This document shows positions 42,236 to 51,820 of a stretch of 64,000 nt of DNA, one piece after another. The notes beneath the pieces are model-generated. The model saw only the letters and a program-made list of their open reading frames with translations. It searched no databases and was not told the DNA's origin. The translations under genes and the position numbers were made by a program. Every line of letters starts with the position of its first letter. Within the stretch, counting starts at the first letter, position 1. Where the stretch lies: the NCBI RefSeq assembly GCF_018863395.1, contig NZ_JAHKRR010000007.1, positions 1-64,000 of the forward strand, read 5' to 3'. The DNA is from Sinomicrobium weinanense. GTDB lineage: Bacteria; Bacteroidota; Bacteroidia; Flavobacteriales; Flavobacteriaceae.

Positions 42236-43243
42236 TCAATCATCTTCGTCATATTCTTCCCAGGGAAAGAACTCTTTCATATCGTCGAGGTACAGGTTTC
42301 CGGAACGCCCCAGTCCTACAAAGGCCTTCGAACCGTTGGAAAAGACCACCGGATTCTCCCGTGAAGTGCCTTCAAAAGCGGTTTTTCGTTCCCAGGCATC
42401 ACGGGCCGGGTCATATTCCCAAACCGAAGTCAGTGCCCCTGAAGCCGTACCACAGGCTATATAGCCATAGCTACCGACGGAAAAGCCTACCGCATTACTC
42501 CTCACTATACTGTAATCGTCCTCTTCATCCAGGTTGAGAAGTTTGCTCCAGCCTTCTGTTTCGGGATCAAAAACCCAGAAATCTTTCACATAAACCCCGT
42601 TAGACACTCCTGTCCCCATATACACCTTCCCATCGATCGTAAAGCTGACAGCCCCTCTTCTCTTGTCTCCGCCAAAACCGAACAATTCTGTCCAGGTATC
42701 GGCAGAAGGGTCGTACTTCCAGAAATCTTTTCTGTCATTGTCCCCGTCGGTACCCGTGCCAAAGTAACCATAACCGTTGGCCGAAAAGGCCACGGCCTCC
42801 CTTCTCGGGTTTTCCGGAAAATCGGCAATGGCCGCCCAACTGTTGCCCGTAGGGTTATAGGCATAGAAATCGCCGAGTTCGTCAACTCCGTCATACCCGG
42901 AGCCCAGATAGCCTTTTCCGTCTATCGCAAAAGCTACGGCAGCACTTCTGGCCGTACCCGGAAAGTCCGCTTTCTGCACCCAGTAATCCCCTTCCATATC
43001 GTATTCCCAGAAGTCTGCACGATAGTCCTCACCGTCATACCCCGTTCCGGTATATCCCTTATTTCCGATGGAGAAATAGGCAGAACTGCTTCTCGGTTTC
43101 CCGTCAAATACCGAACGGACCATCCAGTTCCCCATATCTTCATCGTCATCGCTGCCGGAACAGCTCGCCAGAAAGAGCGGGAAAAACAGCAACAGGATAC
43201 TATACAAGACAAAATACAAATCTCTTTTTGTAGTTCTTTTCAT
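42236..43243 (-). CDS. Kelch-repeat lipoprotein
   Basis: A 335-residue lipoprotein: signal ending FPLFLAS then Cys, acidic tail SGSDDDED. It has about six Kelch-type repeats, each with G-Y-x-G-(T/S)-G-Y-D/x, D-F-W-x-Y-D-P and W-x-x-x-x-x-F-P. Examples are KGYTGTGYDGEDYRADFWEY and GYFGTGTDGDNDRKDFWKYD. A beta-propeller fold on the outer membrane or cell surface is expected. It is the first gene of the operon with DUF4907, kinase and LytTR regulator, and is divergent from DUF4270. No catalytic residues are seen; a binding or sensing role is inferred. Confidence 0.88.
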   Translation of the reverse strand: MKRTTKRDLYFVLYSILLLFFPLFLASCSGSDDDEDMGNWMVRSVFDGKPRSSSAYFSIGNKGYTGTGYDGEDYRADFWEYDMEGDYWVQKADFPGTARSAAVAFAIDGKGYLGSGYDGVDELGDFYAYNPTGNSWAAIADFPENPRREAVAFSANGYGYFGTGTDGDNDRKDFWKYDPSADTWTELFGFGGDKRRGAVSFTIDGKVYMGTGVSNGVYVKDFWVFDPETEGWSKLLNLDEEDDYSIVRSNAVGFSVGSYGYIACGTASGALTSVWEYDPARDAWERKTAFEGTSRENPVVFSNGSKAFVGLGRSGNLYLDDMKEFFPWEEYDEDD

Positions 43244-43467
43244 TTGATATATGGTTTAAAATTATGTTTGGGCCCCAACTTTTACACAAATCTAAACAGG
43301 GGGTACGCCAGGCAAAAACAGAATAGATAAACCTGTTGTATTCCTATACAAAAAGGTAGATTTTACAGACCAAACCCCATAAGCGGAACTAATAGATCAA
43401 TAGGCGGTATTGGTATAGGTACGGCCGGAGATCGTCGATTTTCATTTTTCCAACGTTAGCATCCCCA

Positions 43468-43475
43468 TATTTTTG
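43468..43475 (+). promoter_or_regulatory. -7 box of the DUF4270 gene
   Basis: TATTTTTG fits TAnnTTTG and lies only 16 bases from the ATG at 43492, so the mRNA leader would be very short. The rest of the 43244-43491 gap shows no gene. Confidence 0.5.
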
Positions 43476-43491
43476 CCCAAAACCAAATGAC

Positions 43492-44826
43492 ATGCGATAC
43501 CTGTTATTTCCCTGTCTGTTATTACTCACAGGGGCTTGTGGCGACAATCTTTACGACACCGATTTTGAAGCCGGTGAAGATTTTACCGATAGTAATGTAC
43601 GTGTATTGTCCATAGATACGCTTACCGTGGAAATGTCCACAATTAAATTCGACAGTCTCATCACTTCCGGTGCCACAAGGATACTGGTGGGGCAGTATAT
43701 GGACACTGTATTCGGAAAAACCACTGCATCGAGTTATTTTGAATTGCTCCCGGACAGCTATAATGTGGACAATAACGGGGTTTACGACAGTATTTCCCTG
43801 TTCCTCGGGTATGACCAGTATTACTACAACGACACCCTGCGCACCTCTTCCATTCACGTTAAAAGGCTGACCTCCCGGGTCAAACCCGTCGATGGAGATT
43901 CTTTCTACAACACCCAGTCCATCGCCCATGAAACGGAAAGCCTCGGGCAGCTTTCTTTCATTCCCAGGCCACTCGGAGGCACGGATTCCGTGGAAATAGA
44001 GCTCAACGACGATTTTGGCCGGGAACTGTTTGAACGTATCCAGCAAAAGAACATCACCACAAACGACCAGCTACGGGAATACTTCAAAGGATTTACCCTG
44101 CAACCGGGAGACCATGACAACGGAGCGGTCGTAGGCTATACCACATCACCGGACCAGAGTTTTCTCAGGGTATACTATTCTACTCACGAAACGGAGGAGC
44201 CCACCGTGCAACACCTGGACTTTGCCATCACTACCGAAAGCAGTCCGCCTACTTTTTTTAACCGCATTGCGGCCGAAGACAGTGAAACACCGTTCCATGC
44301 ACTTACTGATAAAAAAGTAGTGCTACCCAGTACAGAAACCGGCCACAGAACCTATATTCAATCGGGAACCGGGATCACAACAAGAATACGGTTCCCTTCC
44401 GTAAAAACCCTTTACGACATTGAAGGGACGGGAACAGTACTCAATGCCACCCTGAAGATAAAGCCTACAAATTGGTATTACGACAAAAACCTGCCCCTAA
44501 AGGACACCCTTAACCTTTACCTGGTAGATCAGAACAACGATATTACCGAACAGCTCACAAATATGGACCCATCGACTCCCCTGGCACTAAAGGCAGTACT
44601 GAACAGGGAAAACCAGGAGTTCGGCAAATTGTATTTTGAAGTTCCCCTGGGTACTTATATAGAGCGTCTTTTCACAGCCACGCGGGAAGACCGGAGCGCC
44701 CTGGTCCTTCTCCCTTCCGAATACAGTTCTACCGTGGACCGCATGGTACTCAACGGGGAGAACAATGCAGATTACAGGGCCACCCTGGAAGTTACTTATG
44801 CCGTTTATGACGAAGATGATGATTAG
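43492..44826 (+). CDS. DUF4270 family lipoprotein
   Basis: A 444-residue lipoprotein (CLLLLTGA then Cys, GDNLYDTDFEAGEDF tail). The conserved architecture of DUF4270 is seen: an N-terminal segment with IDTLTVEMSTIKFDSL and LVGQYMDTVFGKTTASSYFE, and a long beta-rich middle and end (LNATLKIKPTNWYY, LVLLPSEYSSTVDRMVLNGE). DUF4270 proteins occur across Bacteroidetes as surface or periplasmic lipoproteins of unknown role. It is followed 78 bases later by an outer-membrane barrel protein, a common pair. Confidence 0.88.
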   Translation: MRYLLFPCLLLLTGACGDNLYDTDFEAGEDFTDSNVRVLSIDTLTVEMSTIKFDSLITSGATRILVGQYMDTVFGKTTASSYFELLPDSYNVDNNGVYDSISLFLGYDQYYYNDTLRTSSIHVKRLTSRVKPVDGDSFYNTQSIAHETESLGQLSFIPRPLGGTDSVEIELNDDFGRELFERIQQKNITTNDQLREYFKGFTLQPGDHDNGAVVGYTTSPDQSFLRVYYSTHETEEPTVQHLDFAITTESSPPTFFNRIAAEDSETPFHALTDKKVVLPSTETGHRTYIQSGTGITTRIRFPSVKTLYDIEGTGTVLNATLKIKPTNWYYDKNLPLKDTLNLYLVDQNNDITEQLTNMDPSTPLALKAVLNRENQEFGKLYFEVPLGTYIERLFTATREDRSALVLLPSEYSSTVDRMVLNGENNADYRATLEVTYAVYDEDDD

Positions 44827-44904
44827 TTCTGTATAAAACAGAACGCTAAGACCTAAAACAATATGAGTTAGATAAGCCAAGAGCGTCAAAACAATACCAT
44901 TTTT

Positions 44905-46149
44905 ATGAAGAAACTACTATTTCCCGTTTGCTTTTCCCTGTGGTTCGGTCTATCCGCAAACGCGCAATCCGAAGGGCTTACCGGATCGCCCTATTCCATG
45001 TACGGACTGGGGACAACCAACCAGCTAAGCCTCGGGAAGTCTAACGCCCTGGGCAGGAGCGGTATTGCCCTGCCGGGAAATACTGAAATAAACAACCAGA
45101 ACCCCGCATCATATGCTTCCGTTTTTGACAAATCATTTCTTTTTGATGTGGGGTTTCAATCAGAATACAATCACTATTCGAACAAGATAAGTGACGAAAG
45201 TAAATGGAGCTTTAACTTTTCGAATCTCGCTTTTGCTTTTTCCCTTTCCAAAAGGTCCGGTATAGGGCTTACCCTTATTCCGTATACCAATGTGGGATAT
45301 ACCCTGCTCGGCGTCTCCTCCAATATCGAAGGTTCTGACGAGCAGTTTAAAAGCACCATCACCGGGGTGGGAGGGCTTAATGCCCTAAGGATCAATTACG
45401 GTTACCGGCTCTCCGATAAGATCAGGCTCGGGGTCAGTGCTTCCTATCTGTTCGGGAGCATTGAGGAAAATGAGTTCTTTTCCATCGGCAGCAGTTACTT
45501 TGAGATGAACGAAGATACTTTTTACAACGGTTTTCGCCCCGGCCTCGGCTTGCAGTACGATATAACAAAAAACTTTTCCGCAGGGGCCACGGTGCAATTT
45601 CCGGTATCCTTACAGGGAAACATGGACAGGACAGTAACCAAGACGCTGGACGGGGCCAGTGTTATTGTAGAGGACCAGGAAGGGGACGATGTTCCCGATT
45701 TTAAGCTCCCCACAGAAGCAGGCATCGGTATTTATTTTTCCCCTTTCAAAGGTTTTTCCGTAAATGCCGATTACAGGAGAAATTTCTGGAGTGCCACGGA
45801 GCAGACGGATAATATCGGCAAATACAAGGACCAGGATATTTTTGGCATAGGGGTGGAATACCTCAAAGATGCCCGGGGGCTGGAATACACCGACCGCATC
45901 CGTTACCGGGCCGGTTTTACCGCAAACAATGGCTACCTTTCCATCAATAACAAAAAGGTAGGCGGATATGCCATTACAGCCGGACTGGGGCTCCCCATAA
46001 ATCCCAATACACATTCCATGCTTAACATTTCCTATTCCTACGGACAGAAAGGGCAGTTATCCAATATTCTCGTTAAAGAGAACTATCATTTTATTACCCT
46101 GAACGTCAGCCTGGAGGATTTGTGGTTTATCAAAAGGAAATACGATTAG
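44905..46149 (+). CDS. Outer-membrane beta-barrel protein, FadL/OmpP1-like
   Basis: A 414-residue protein with signal peptide (SLWFGLSANA, then QSEG). The N-terminus reads GSPYSMYGLGTTNQLSLGKSNALGRSGIAL, then NNQNPASYAS, the pattern of FadL/OmpP1-type barrels in Bacteroidetes. Many amphipathic strands with alternating Y/F, such as INYGYRLSDKIRLGVSASYL, support a barrel. The last strand ends in a hydrophobic segment followed by a charged tail. Its substrate is unknown. Conserved next to DUF4270, suggesting a joint envelope function. Confidence 0.85.
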   Translation: MKKLLFPVCFSLWFGLSANAQSEGLTGSPYSMYGLGTTNQLSLGKSNALGRSGIALPGNTEINNQNPASYASVFDKSFLFDVGFQSEYNHYSNKISDESKWSFNFSNLAFAFSLSKRSGIGLTLIPYTNVGYTLLGVSSNIEGSDEQFKSTITGVGGLNALRINYGYRLSDKIRLGVSASYLFGSIEENEFFSIGSSYFEMNEDTFYNGFRPGLGLQYDITKNFSAGATVQFPVSLQGNMDRTVTKTLDGASVIVEDQEGDDVPDFKLPTEAGIGIYFSPFKGFSVNADYRRNFWSATEQTDNIGKYKDQDIFGIGVEYLKDARGLEYTDRIRYRAGFTANNGYLSINNKKVGGYAITAGLGLPINPNTHSMLNISYSYGQKGQLSNILVKENYHFITLNVSLEDLWFIKRKYD

Positions 46150-46161
46150 GAGAGTACAGAG

Positions 46162-46274
46162 TACAGAGTATTAAGTATCAAGTATTAAGTACCAAGCACA
46201 AGATCAGAAATATTTTAAAACCTTCATGTTCCAAACTTTATACTTGGTACTTAATACTTTGTACTTAGTACTTT
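46162..46274. repeat. Intergenic palindromic word repeat between convergent genes
   Basis: Variants of AGTATTAAGTACCAAGTA on the left are mirrored by TACTTGGTACTTAATACTT and GTACTTAGTACTT on the right. No gene. It probably terminates the converging transcripts. Confidence 0.7.
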
Positions 46275-46279
46275 ATATT

Positions 46280-48922
46280 TTAATTCGTCGTGTCTTTTTT
46301 CTTTTTCCCGAAAAGTCCCTGCAAAACATCTTTGGCTGCTTCTTTTACGGCTTCCTGTTTCTTTGTTTTTGTGGTATCTGTTGCAGTCGTATCTTTATTT
46401 TTTCCGCTGCCGAGAAGATTTCCCAGCGCATCCTTGCCTTTACCAACCAGCTTGTCTTTTTGTTTGGCTACCAGCTGCTGTGTAAGGCCCGCTACGGCCG
46501 ATTTCATATCGGTGGAGACGGACGGATTCGTATAGGTCCCTCCTATCGTCGCCTTTACCGGGACGGTCATCTCTTCCTGTTCCTGCTCATTGAGCTGTGC
46601 CAGAAGATTGTTGGCTTCCTTGCCCAGGTATTTGGCAGGTACATTAAAAGTAGCAGTATAACCGAGAGTCTTGTCAAAACCGTGACTTCCGGCCACTTCG
46701 ATGTCTATGTCCTGGTATTTGATATGAAAAGGTTTTACATTGACCTTTCCGTCCTCAAAAGACAGGGCTGCCTTGATATCTTTGAGATCCAGTTTATCGG
46801 TATCCAGAAAATTGAGATTCCCGGCCAGCCCGCTGAGGAGCTTAGAATTTTTGGAATCTATCCCCGAAGTGAGCACTTCGGCAAGAGCATTCCCGGTAAC
46901 GGACAACAATACCGGGGTAAGGTCGTCTTTCAGGTTTCCGGAAAGGGAGAGATCTGTATTGAGCTTACCCTGTAATATCCCGGCAATGGGTGTCAGCGCT
47001 TTCAGCATATCCAGCCCCTTAAAAGACTCAGCTATATCAAAATTCTGAATGTCCATGTTCATCTTAAAGGTAGGGGTTTCCTCTTTGGTAGATACATCTC
47101 CGTTAATGGCGAGCTGCCCGTTGAATACATCCGATCTCAGGTCCTTGAGGGTCGCTGTTTCGTCTTTGATGATCAGGATACCCTTTACGTTCTTCAGTTT
47201 CAGGTTATCATAGATCACCGTATTGGCCGAGGCATTGACTGTACAATCCAGGAACGAAGGTATTTTTATTTTTTCTCCGGCCCCTCCGCTGCTCTTTTCT
47301 CCTTCTCCTCCTTCTTTGTCCTCTGCGATACTTTCTCCTTCCTCCGCATCATCTACCATAAAGTCATTAAGGGCAAAGGTATTGGACGACAGGTTAAAAT
47401 TCCCTTCTATATTTTCCTTGTTAAACATAAAGCCCATAAGGTTGTTTATCGTACCGGATGCGTTCAGGTCGGTCTGCCCGGTTTTCGCTTCAAACTTGTT
47501 AAGGTTTACTTTGGTGGGATTAAAGGTAACATTGGCCTTGCTAATGCTTACAGGGTTGGCCATTTCTTCCGACGCATAGGTAAACCCGGTGAGGTCCAGC
47601 GTTCCGGAATTTTTAGTGTTTCCGTATTTTTTGTTTTCTATGGAGGCCATGTCAAAAGCCGTGGTAATATCGGCTACGAGGATACCGCTGAGCTCCTCTT
47701 CCATCGGAAAAGGATATGCCTGTGACAGGTTGGCCAGGTTGAGCTTTCCGTCTACCCTTGCATTGACGTGCATGTTTTCGGTAACATTGTTAAGCCGTGC
47801 CCGGGCATTAAAGACATCCTGATCTATGCGGAAAGACAGTTTTTCGATTTCTACATAAGTGTCTTTGGCCAGGCCTGTCTTGTTTACCAGTTCAGTCGCC
47901 AGTCTGATATCGCTCACCGATTTGGGCAGGTCGGGATATTTGAAGGAGGCATTGTCGGAACGAATTTTTATGTCAAAGGCCGGGATATGCGTATCGTCTA
48001 TAATTCCGTTTACTTTTCCTTTTACCTCAAAATTACCTGTGGTCTCTACATTCTCAATATCACTGGCATACGCTTCCGGGATCACGGCCAGGAAATTCCT
48101 GAAATCGGAAGAAGGAGTGTTGAAGGTAACATCCACTTCCTGGTTGTTTTCATTGATCTGTACATACCCGTCAAACACCAGGGGAAGCTGGTTAAACAGC
48201 AGTGTATTGTCCAGGAAAGTATAACGGTTGTTCTCCAGGTCTATACCGAGCACTGCATCCAGGCTGACCTTATTCCGCTTTACATAAGCGGTACTGTCCA
48301 TCACAAAAGATACCAGCGCATCGGTCTGGGTCTCCAGCTCTGATTTGTTCAGGGAAAGGTCCCCGCTGCCGGAGTGGTTGAGTTCTTCCAGTACAAATTG
48401 CATCTTGCCTTCTTCGTCGAGATAGGAGATACGACTGTCCGTGATCTCATAATGCTGTACGGAAAAGCTGAAATCTTCGCCTTCCGCTTCCTCTGCCCCG
48501 GTTTCCCCGGTCTCTTCGCTTTCTTTGGCGATATCGTAATTGGCTTGTCCTTCACTGTTTACCAGAACATTGACATTGGCCTTGTTAACAGCAAAACTGC
48601 TTATTTCCATGCCGCTGCCCTTGAAGAGTTCACTGATCCCCATTTTCACAGATACTTTATCGGCATAAAAAAGGGTATCACCTTCAAAAGGGGCCCTGTT
48701 TATGACCGAGATCTCGTTCAGGGATACTTTTGCCTTCGGAAATCCCGACAGGAGGCTGATATCCACATCGGCAAAATCCACTTTGGCATTTACATTTTCA
48801 TTGATACTTTCTTTGACCAAAGCGGTTATCTTGTCCTTGAACAACAGCGGTGTTACCGCCAATAAGACGATGATCATTCCGAGGGTTATTCCCGCTATTT
48901 TTATTCCTTTTTTGACTTTCAT
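46280..48922 (-). CDS. AsmA-family envelope protein
   Basis: An 880-residue protein with an N-terminal membrane helix (I-K-I-A-G-I-T-L-G-M-I-I-V-L-L-A-V-T-P-L), AsmA N-terminal domain (DVDISLLSGFPKAKVSLNEI), a long beta-rich repeat body and a C-terminal AsmA-2 domain (LQGKLNTDLSLSGNLKDDLT). A Ser/Gly/Glu-rich loop lies at about 530-550, and a Lys/Thr-rich tail at the end. AsmA/TamB proteins span the periplasm and move lipids to or regulate the outer membrane. The length fits the Bacteroidetes group. It appears monocistronic. Confidence 0.87.
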   Translation of the reverse strand: MKVKKGIKIAGITLGMIIVLLAVTPLLFKDKITALVKESINENVNAKVDFADVDISLLSGFPKAKVSLNEISVINRAPFEGDTLFYADKVSVKMGISELFKGSGMEISSFAVNKANVNVLVNSEGQANYDIAKESEETGETGAEEAEGEDFSFSVQHYEITDSRISYLDEEGKMQFVLEELNHSGSGDLSLNKSELETQTDALVSFVMDSTAYVKRNKVSLDAVLGIDLENNRYTFLDNTLLFNQLPLVFDGYVQINENNQEVDVTFNTPSSDFRNFLAVIPEAYASDIENVETTGNFEVKGKVNGIIDDTHIPAFDIKIRSDNASFKYPDLPKSVSDIRLATELVNKTGLAKDTYVEIEKLSFRIDQDVFNARARLNNVTENMHVNARVDGKLNLANLSQAYPFPMEEELSGILVADITTAFDMASIENKKYGNTKNSGTLDLTGFTYASEEMANPVSISKANVTFNPTKVNLNKFEAKTGQTDLNASGTINNLMGFMFNKENIEGNFNLSSNTFALNDFMVDDAEEGESIAEDKEGGEGEKSSGGAGEKIKIPSFLDCTVNASANTVIYDNLKLKNVKGILIIKDETATLKDLRSDVFNGQLAINGDVSTKEETPTFKMNMDIQNFDIAESFKGLDMLKALTPIAGILQGKLNTDLSLSGNLKDDLTPVLLSVTGNALAEVLTSGIDSKNSKLLSGLAGNLNFLDTDKLDLKDIKAALSFEDGKVNVKPFHIKYQDIDIEVAGSHGFDKTLGYTATFNVPAKYLGKEANNLLAQLNEQEQEEMTVPVKATIGGTYTNPSVSTDMKSAVAGLTQQLVAKQKDKLVGKGKDALGNLLGSGKNKDTTATDTTKTKKQEAVKEAAKDVLQGLFGKKKKDTTN

Positions 48923-48990
48923 TGCTTTATTGACTTTTTTTATTAACGTTTTGCCATACCTGCGTATTTTTTCGGGCTGACAAAGTTAAA

Positions 48991-49093
48991 AGATTGACTG
49001 GAGATTGATCCGGCTACGCTCTAAGATTGAATGAGATTGAAATGCTTCAAATCAATCTCCCGGGCTACCGGGATTCAATCTTTGTTCAATCTT
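48991..49093. repeat. Intergenic palindromic word repeat
   Basis: Left words AGATTGACTGGAGATTGAT and AAGATTGAATGAGATTGAA are mirrored by ATCAATCTCCCGG, ATTCAATC and TTCAATCTT. Very similar words with CCGGCTACGC are present at 55497-55546 after another gene, so this is a dispersed family. Confidence 0.65.
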
Positions 49094-49140
49094 ACAAACC
49101 CATTACTTTTTGGCACCTTACTATACATAGATACGTATGG

Positions 49141-49842
49141 TTACGGCAATTGGATCTCTTCTCCTTTTTCCAGGTGAAACCGCTTTCGGATAAGGTATAC
49201 AAAAAAATATAAAAACGGTGTATCGAGCAAGGCTATTAACATTTTAAAAAGGACTCCTCCTATCAGCAAGCCGGTAAAACGCTCCCATGGGATGATCTCA
49301 AAAGAACACAGCAATAACAGCACGGTCATCATGTCTATGAACTGGGAGAAAAAGGTAGAAAAATTATTCCGGAGCCACAGATGTCTGCCTTTGGTATAGT
49401 TCTTCCAGAAGTGATAGATATGTATATCGATATACTGAGCTGCCAGATAGGCCAGCATGGAAGCCAGCACGGCCAGCACCGTACGGCCGAAAACCGTGCG
49501 GAAGAGCTCGTCTCCTATGGGAGACCAATCGGTAGCAGGTGCTGCCGCAGAAACGTAAATGATAAGGAGGGAAAAGAAAGAAGCGAAGATCCCTGCGGTA
49601 ACGACCTGGTTCGCTTTTTTCTTCCCGAAAACCTCGGAGATCAGGTCGGTGATCAGAAAAGTGACGGGATAGGGCAATATTCCTACGGAGATCTCAAAGA
49701 TCCTTTCGCCGAAAACAGTAATCTCTCCGAAAGGATACCAATAAAAGAACTTCTGAAAAATAAGGTTAGAAACCACCAGGGAGGTGATAAACAATGCGGC
49801 GAGATATAAGTATAACTGGTATGCGGCTTTCTGTTTCTGCAT
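49141..49842 (-). CDS. Queuosine precursor transporter (YhhQ/VUT family)
   Basis: A 233-residue inner-membrane protein with about six or seven helices. Family blocks include LYLAALFITSLVVSNLIFQK, GILPYPVTFLITDLISEVFG (the T-D-x-x-x-E-x-x-G-K motif) and LWLRNNFSTFFSQFIDMMTV. It imports the queuosine precursors preQ0/preQ1 or queuine for tRNA modification. Length is normal. It is followed by an intergenic palindrome and AsmA. Confidence 0.9.
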   Translation of the reverse strand: MQKQKAAYQLYLYLAALFITSLVVSNLIFQKFFYWYPFGEITVFGERIFEISVGILPYPVTFLITDLISEVFGKKKANQVVTAGIFASFFSLLIIYVSAAAPATDWSPIGDELFRTVFGRTVLAVLASMLAYLAAQYIDIHIYHFWKNYTKGRHLWLRNNFSTFFSQFIDMMTVLLLLCSFEIIPWERFTGLLIGGVLFKMLIALLDTPFLYFFVYLIRKRFHLEKGEEIQLP

Positions 49843-49948
49843 TAAATTCTGATCATGTGGTAATTTGATAATGAGTTAGGCCTTATCCGTCGAAGGCTGG
49901 AGTTCCGGAGTTCTTTCTAACCGGAAACCCGAATACCCGCACACCCGT

Positions 49949-51712
49949 TTACCGGACGATCAACTCAAACGGAAGCCTGGCCTGGACCCCTTTTTGTTGT
50001 GACAATACTTTTATTTTTTGCAATATCCGGTAGGCTTCCTCGCCTATTTCTTCTTTGAGCATATGCTCTTTACTCTGCCTTACGGAAACCCCGATGAACT
50101 TGTCTACGATCTCGTCCATGCTCGTAGTGTATACAGGATAATTCTCCACGGTATATTCTTTTGCTCCGACAGTTTCGGCAGCATATTTTACTGCATCTCC
50201 GAGCCCCCCTATTTCATCGACAAGGCCGATCTCGAGTGCTTCCCGGCCGCTCCATACCCGGCCCTGGGCTATACTGTCGACTTCATCCACGTCCATCTCC
50301 CGGCCTTTGGCAACATGGCCTATAAATGTATTGTAAATGTTTTCTATCCCTTCTTTGGTCACTTCCCGGTATTCATCGGACAAAGGTTCAAAGACGCTAT
50401 ATCCCTGCGCCTGTTTATTGGTCACTACCTGTTCTGCATTAATACCCCAGCGGTCAGCGAGCTGTTTAAAATTGGGCAGCATGCCAAAGACCCCGATAGA
50501 CCCGGTGATGGTATTGGGTTCGGCAAATATTCTGTCGGCCCCGGCAGCGATGTAATACCCGCCTGAAGCTGCCAGGTTGCCCATAGAAACGACCACGGGT
50601 TTTTCTTTTTTGGTGATCTCCACTTCCCTCCAGATAATATCGGAAGCCAGTGCACTTCCACCGGGTGAGTTGATACGGAGCACAATAGCCCTGACCTTAT
50701 CGTCTTCCCTGGCTTCTTTCAGGGCTTTGGTGATAATGCCTTGCCCTACATAGTCCTTATTCCCTTCTCCATAGACGATATCCCCTTCGGCATAGATCAC
50801 AGCTATGCGGTTTTTCCCCGCCTTTTTATTCTTCCTGGCCACGTGCTCTGCATATTCCTCGGTTCTGATATACTTTAATTCTTCATCTTCTGCCAGGCCG
50901 CCGGCTTTTTTCAGGGAGGTTTCGTATTCGTCAACATAGGCTATCCGGTCCACCAGCCGGGCTTCCAGTGCTTTTGGAGGGGTCCTGGCCTCCAGGTTGT
51001 CTGCGATGACATTGAGGGCATCGGCCTGTACGCCCCTGTTCGCGGCAATATCCTCCAGCATGGTGCCCCATACCGAATGTAGCAGTTCCGAGATCTGCTC
51101 CCTGTTCTCAGGGCTCATTTTATTGTCCAGAAAAGGCTCTACGGCACTTTTGTATTTGCCGTGGCGTATCACCTCGAACTTTACTCCCGATTTTTCCTGC
51201 AGGTCCTTAAAGAACAACACTTCTGAAGCGAGCCCCTTAAAGTCTATATCTCCCACGGGATTTACAAAGACCGAATCCGCAACGGAAGCCAGGTAGTAAT
51301 TCTTTTGTGAATAAAAGTCCCCGTAGGCATACACGAATTTTCCGGATGTCTTAAAGTCCTGTATAGCCTCCCTTATCGCCCTGACCTGGGCCATACCTGC
51401 GGGAAGGTAATTGCTCCTGATGCTTATCCCTTTGATATTGTCGTCGGTCTTTGCCTTTTTTATGGCCTCCAGTATATGGTTCAGGCCGTCATATTTTTCA
51501 AATTTTATCCCGAAATCGGTAAAATCAAATCTTCCGCCATAGTCCTTGAGCGGTTCGTCAATCCTTATTTCCAGGATCGAATTGCTGGATACGGTTATGG
51601 TTTTCTCCTGACTGCCGGCCAGCGCTACAAAAATAAGCAGCATAAAAAACAAGACACCGAAAGCGACGAGGCACCCCAGAATGGATGCCAGTAAATTTCT
51701 TAAAAACTTCAT
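49949..51712 (-). CDS. sppA: Signal peptide peptidase SppA, 67K type
   Basis: A 587-residue membrane-anchored serine protease with an N-terminal helix (LGCLVAFGVLFFMLLIFVAL) and two tandem SppA/S49 domains. The N-terminal half supplies the catalytic Lys (YKSAVEPFLD), the C-terminal half the Ser nucleophile in MGNLAASGGYYIAAGADRI. The substrate-binding INSPGGSALASD element is also visible. It degrades leftover signal peptides in the membrane. It is divergent from folK-dNK, across a gap with 40-bp tandem repeats. Confidence 0.95.
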   Translation of the reverse strand: MKFLRNLLASILGCLVAFGVLFFMLLIFVALAGSQEKTITVSSNSILEIRIDEPLKDYGGRFDFTDFGIKFEKYDGLNHILEAIKKAKTDDNIKGISIRSNYLPAGMAQVRAIREAIQDFKTSGKFVYAYGDFYSQKNYYLASVADSVFVNPVGDIDFKGLASEVLFFKDLQEKSGVKFEVIRHGKYKSAVEPFLDNKMSPENREQISELLHSVWGTMLEDIAANRGVQADALNVIADNLEARTPPKALEARLVDRIAYVDEYETSLKKAGGLAEDEELKYIRTEEYAEHVARKNKKAGKNRIAVIYAEGDIVYGEGNKDYVGQGIITKALKEAREDDKVRAIVLRINSPGGSALASDIIWREVEITKKEKPVVVSMGNLAASGGYYIAAGADRIFAEPNTITGSIGVFGMLPNFKQLADRWGINAEQVVTNKQAQGYSVFEPLSDEYREVTKEGIENIYNTFIGHVAKGREMDVDEVDSIAQGRVWSGREALEIGLVDEIGGLGDAVKYAAETVGAKEYTVENYPVYTTSMDEIVDKFIGVSVRQSKEHMLKEEIGEEAYRILQKIKVLSQQKGVQARLPFELIVR

Positions 51713-51820
51713 TCCTTAAACTATATTAATTGCGGGTAAAAAGCTCACTGTTATACTACATTTCCACAATGATCCACAAAGATAATCTTTTCGATTTACG
51801 ATTTACGATTTTTGATTTTT

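Noticed and set aside
46226-46975. 249-codon plus-strand frame
   Set aside because: Antisense to the AsmA gene and starting within the palindromic repeat; no domain support.
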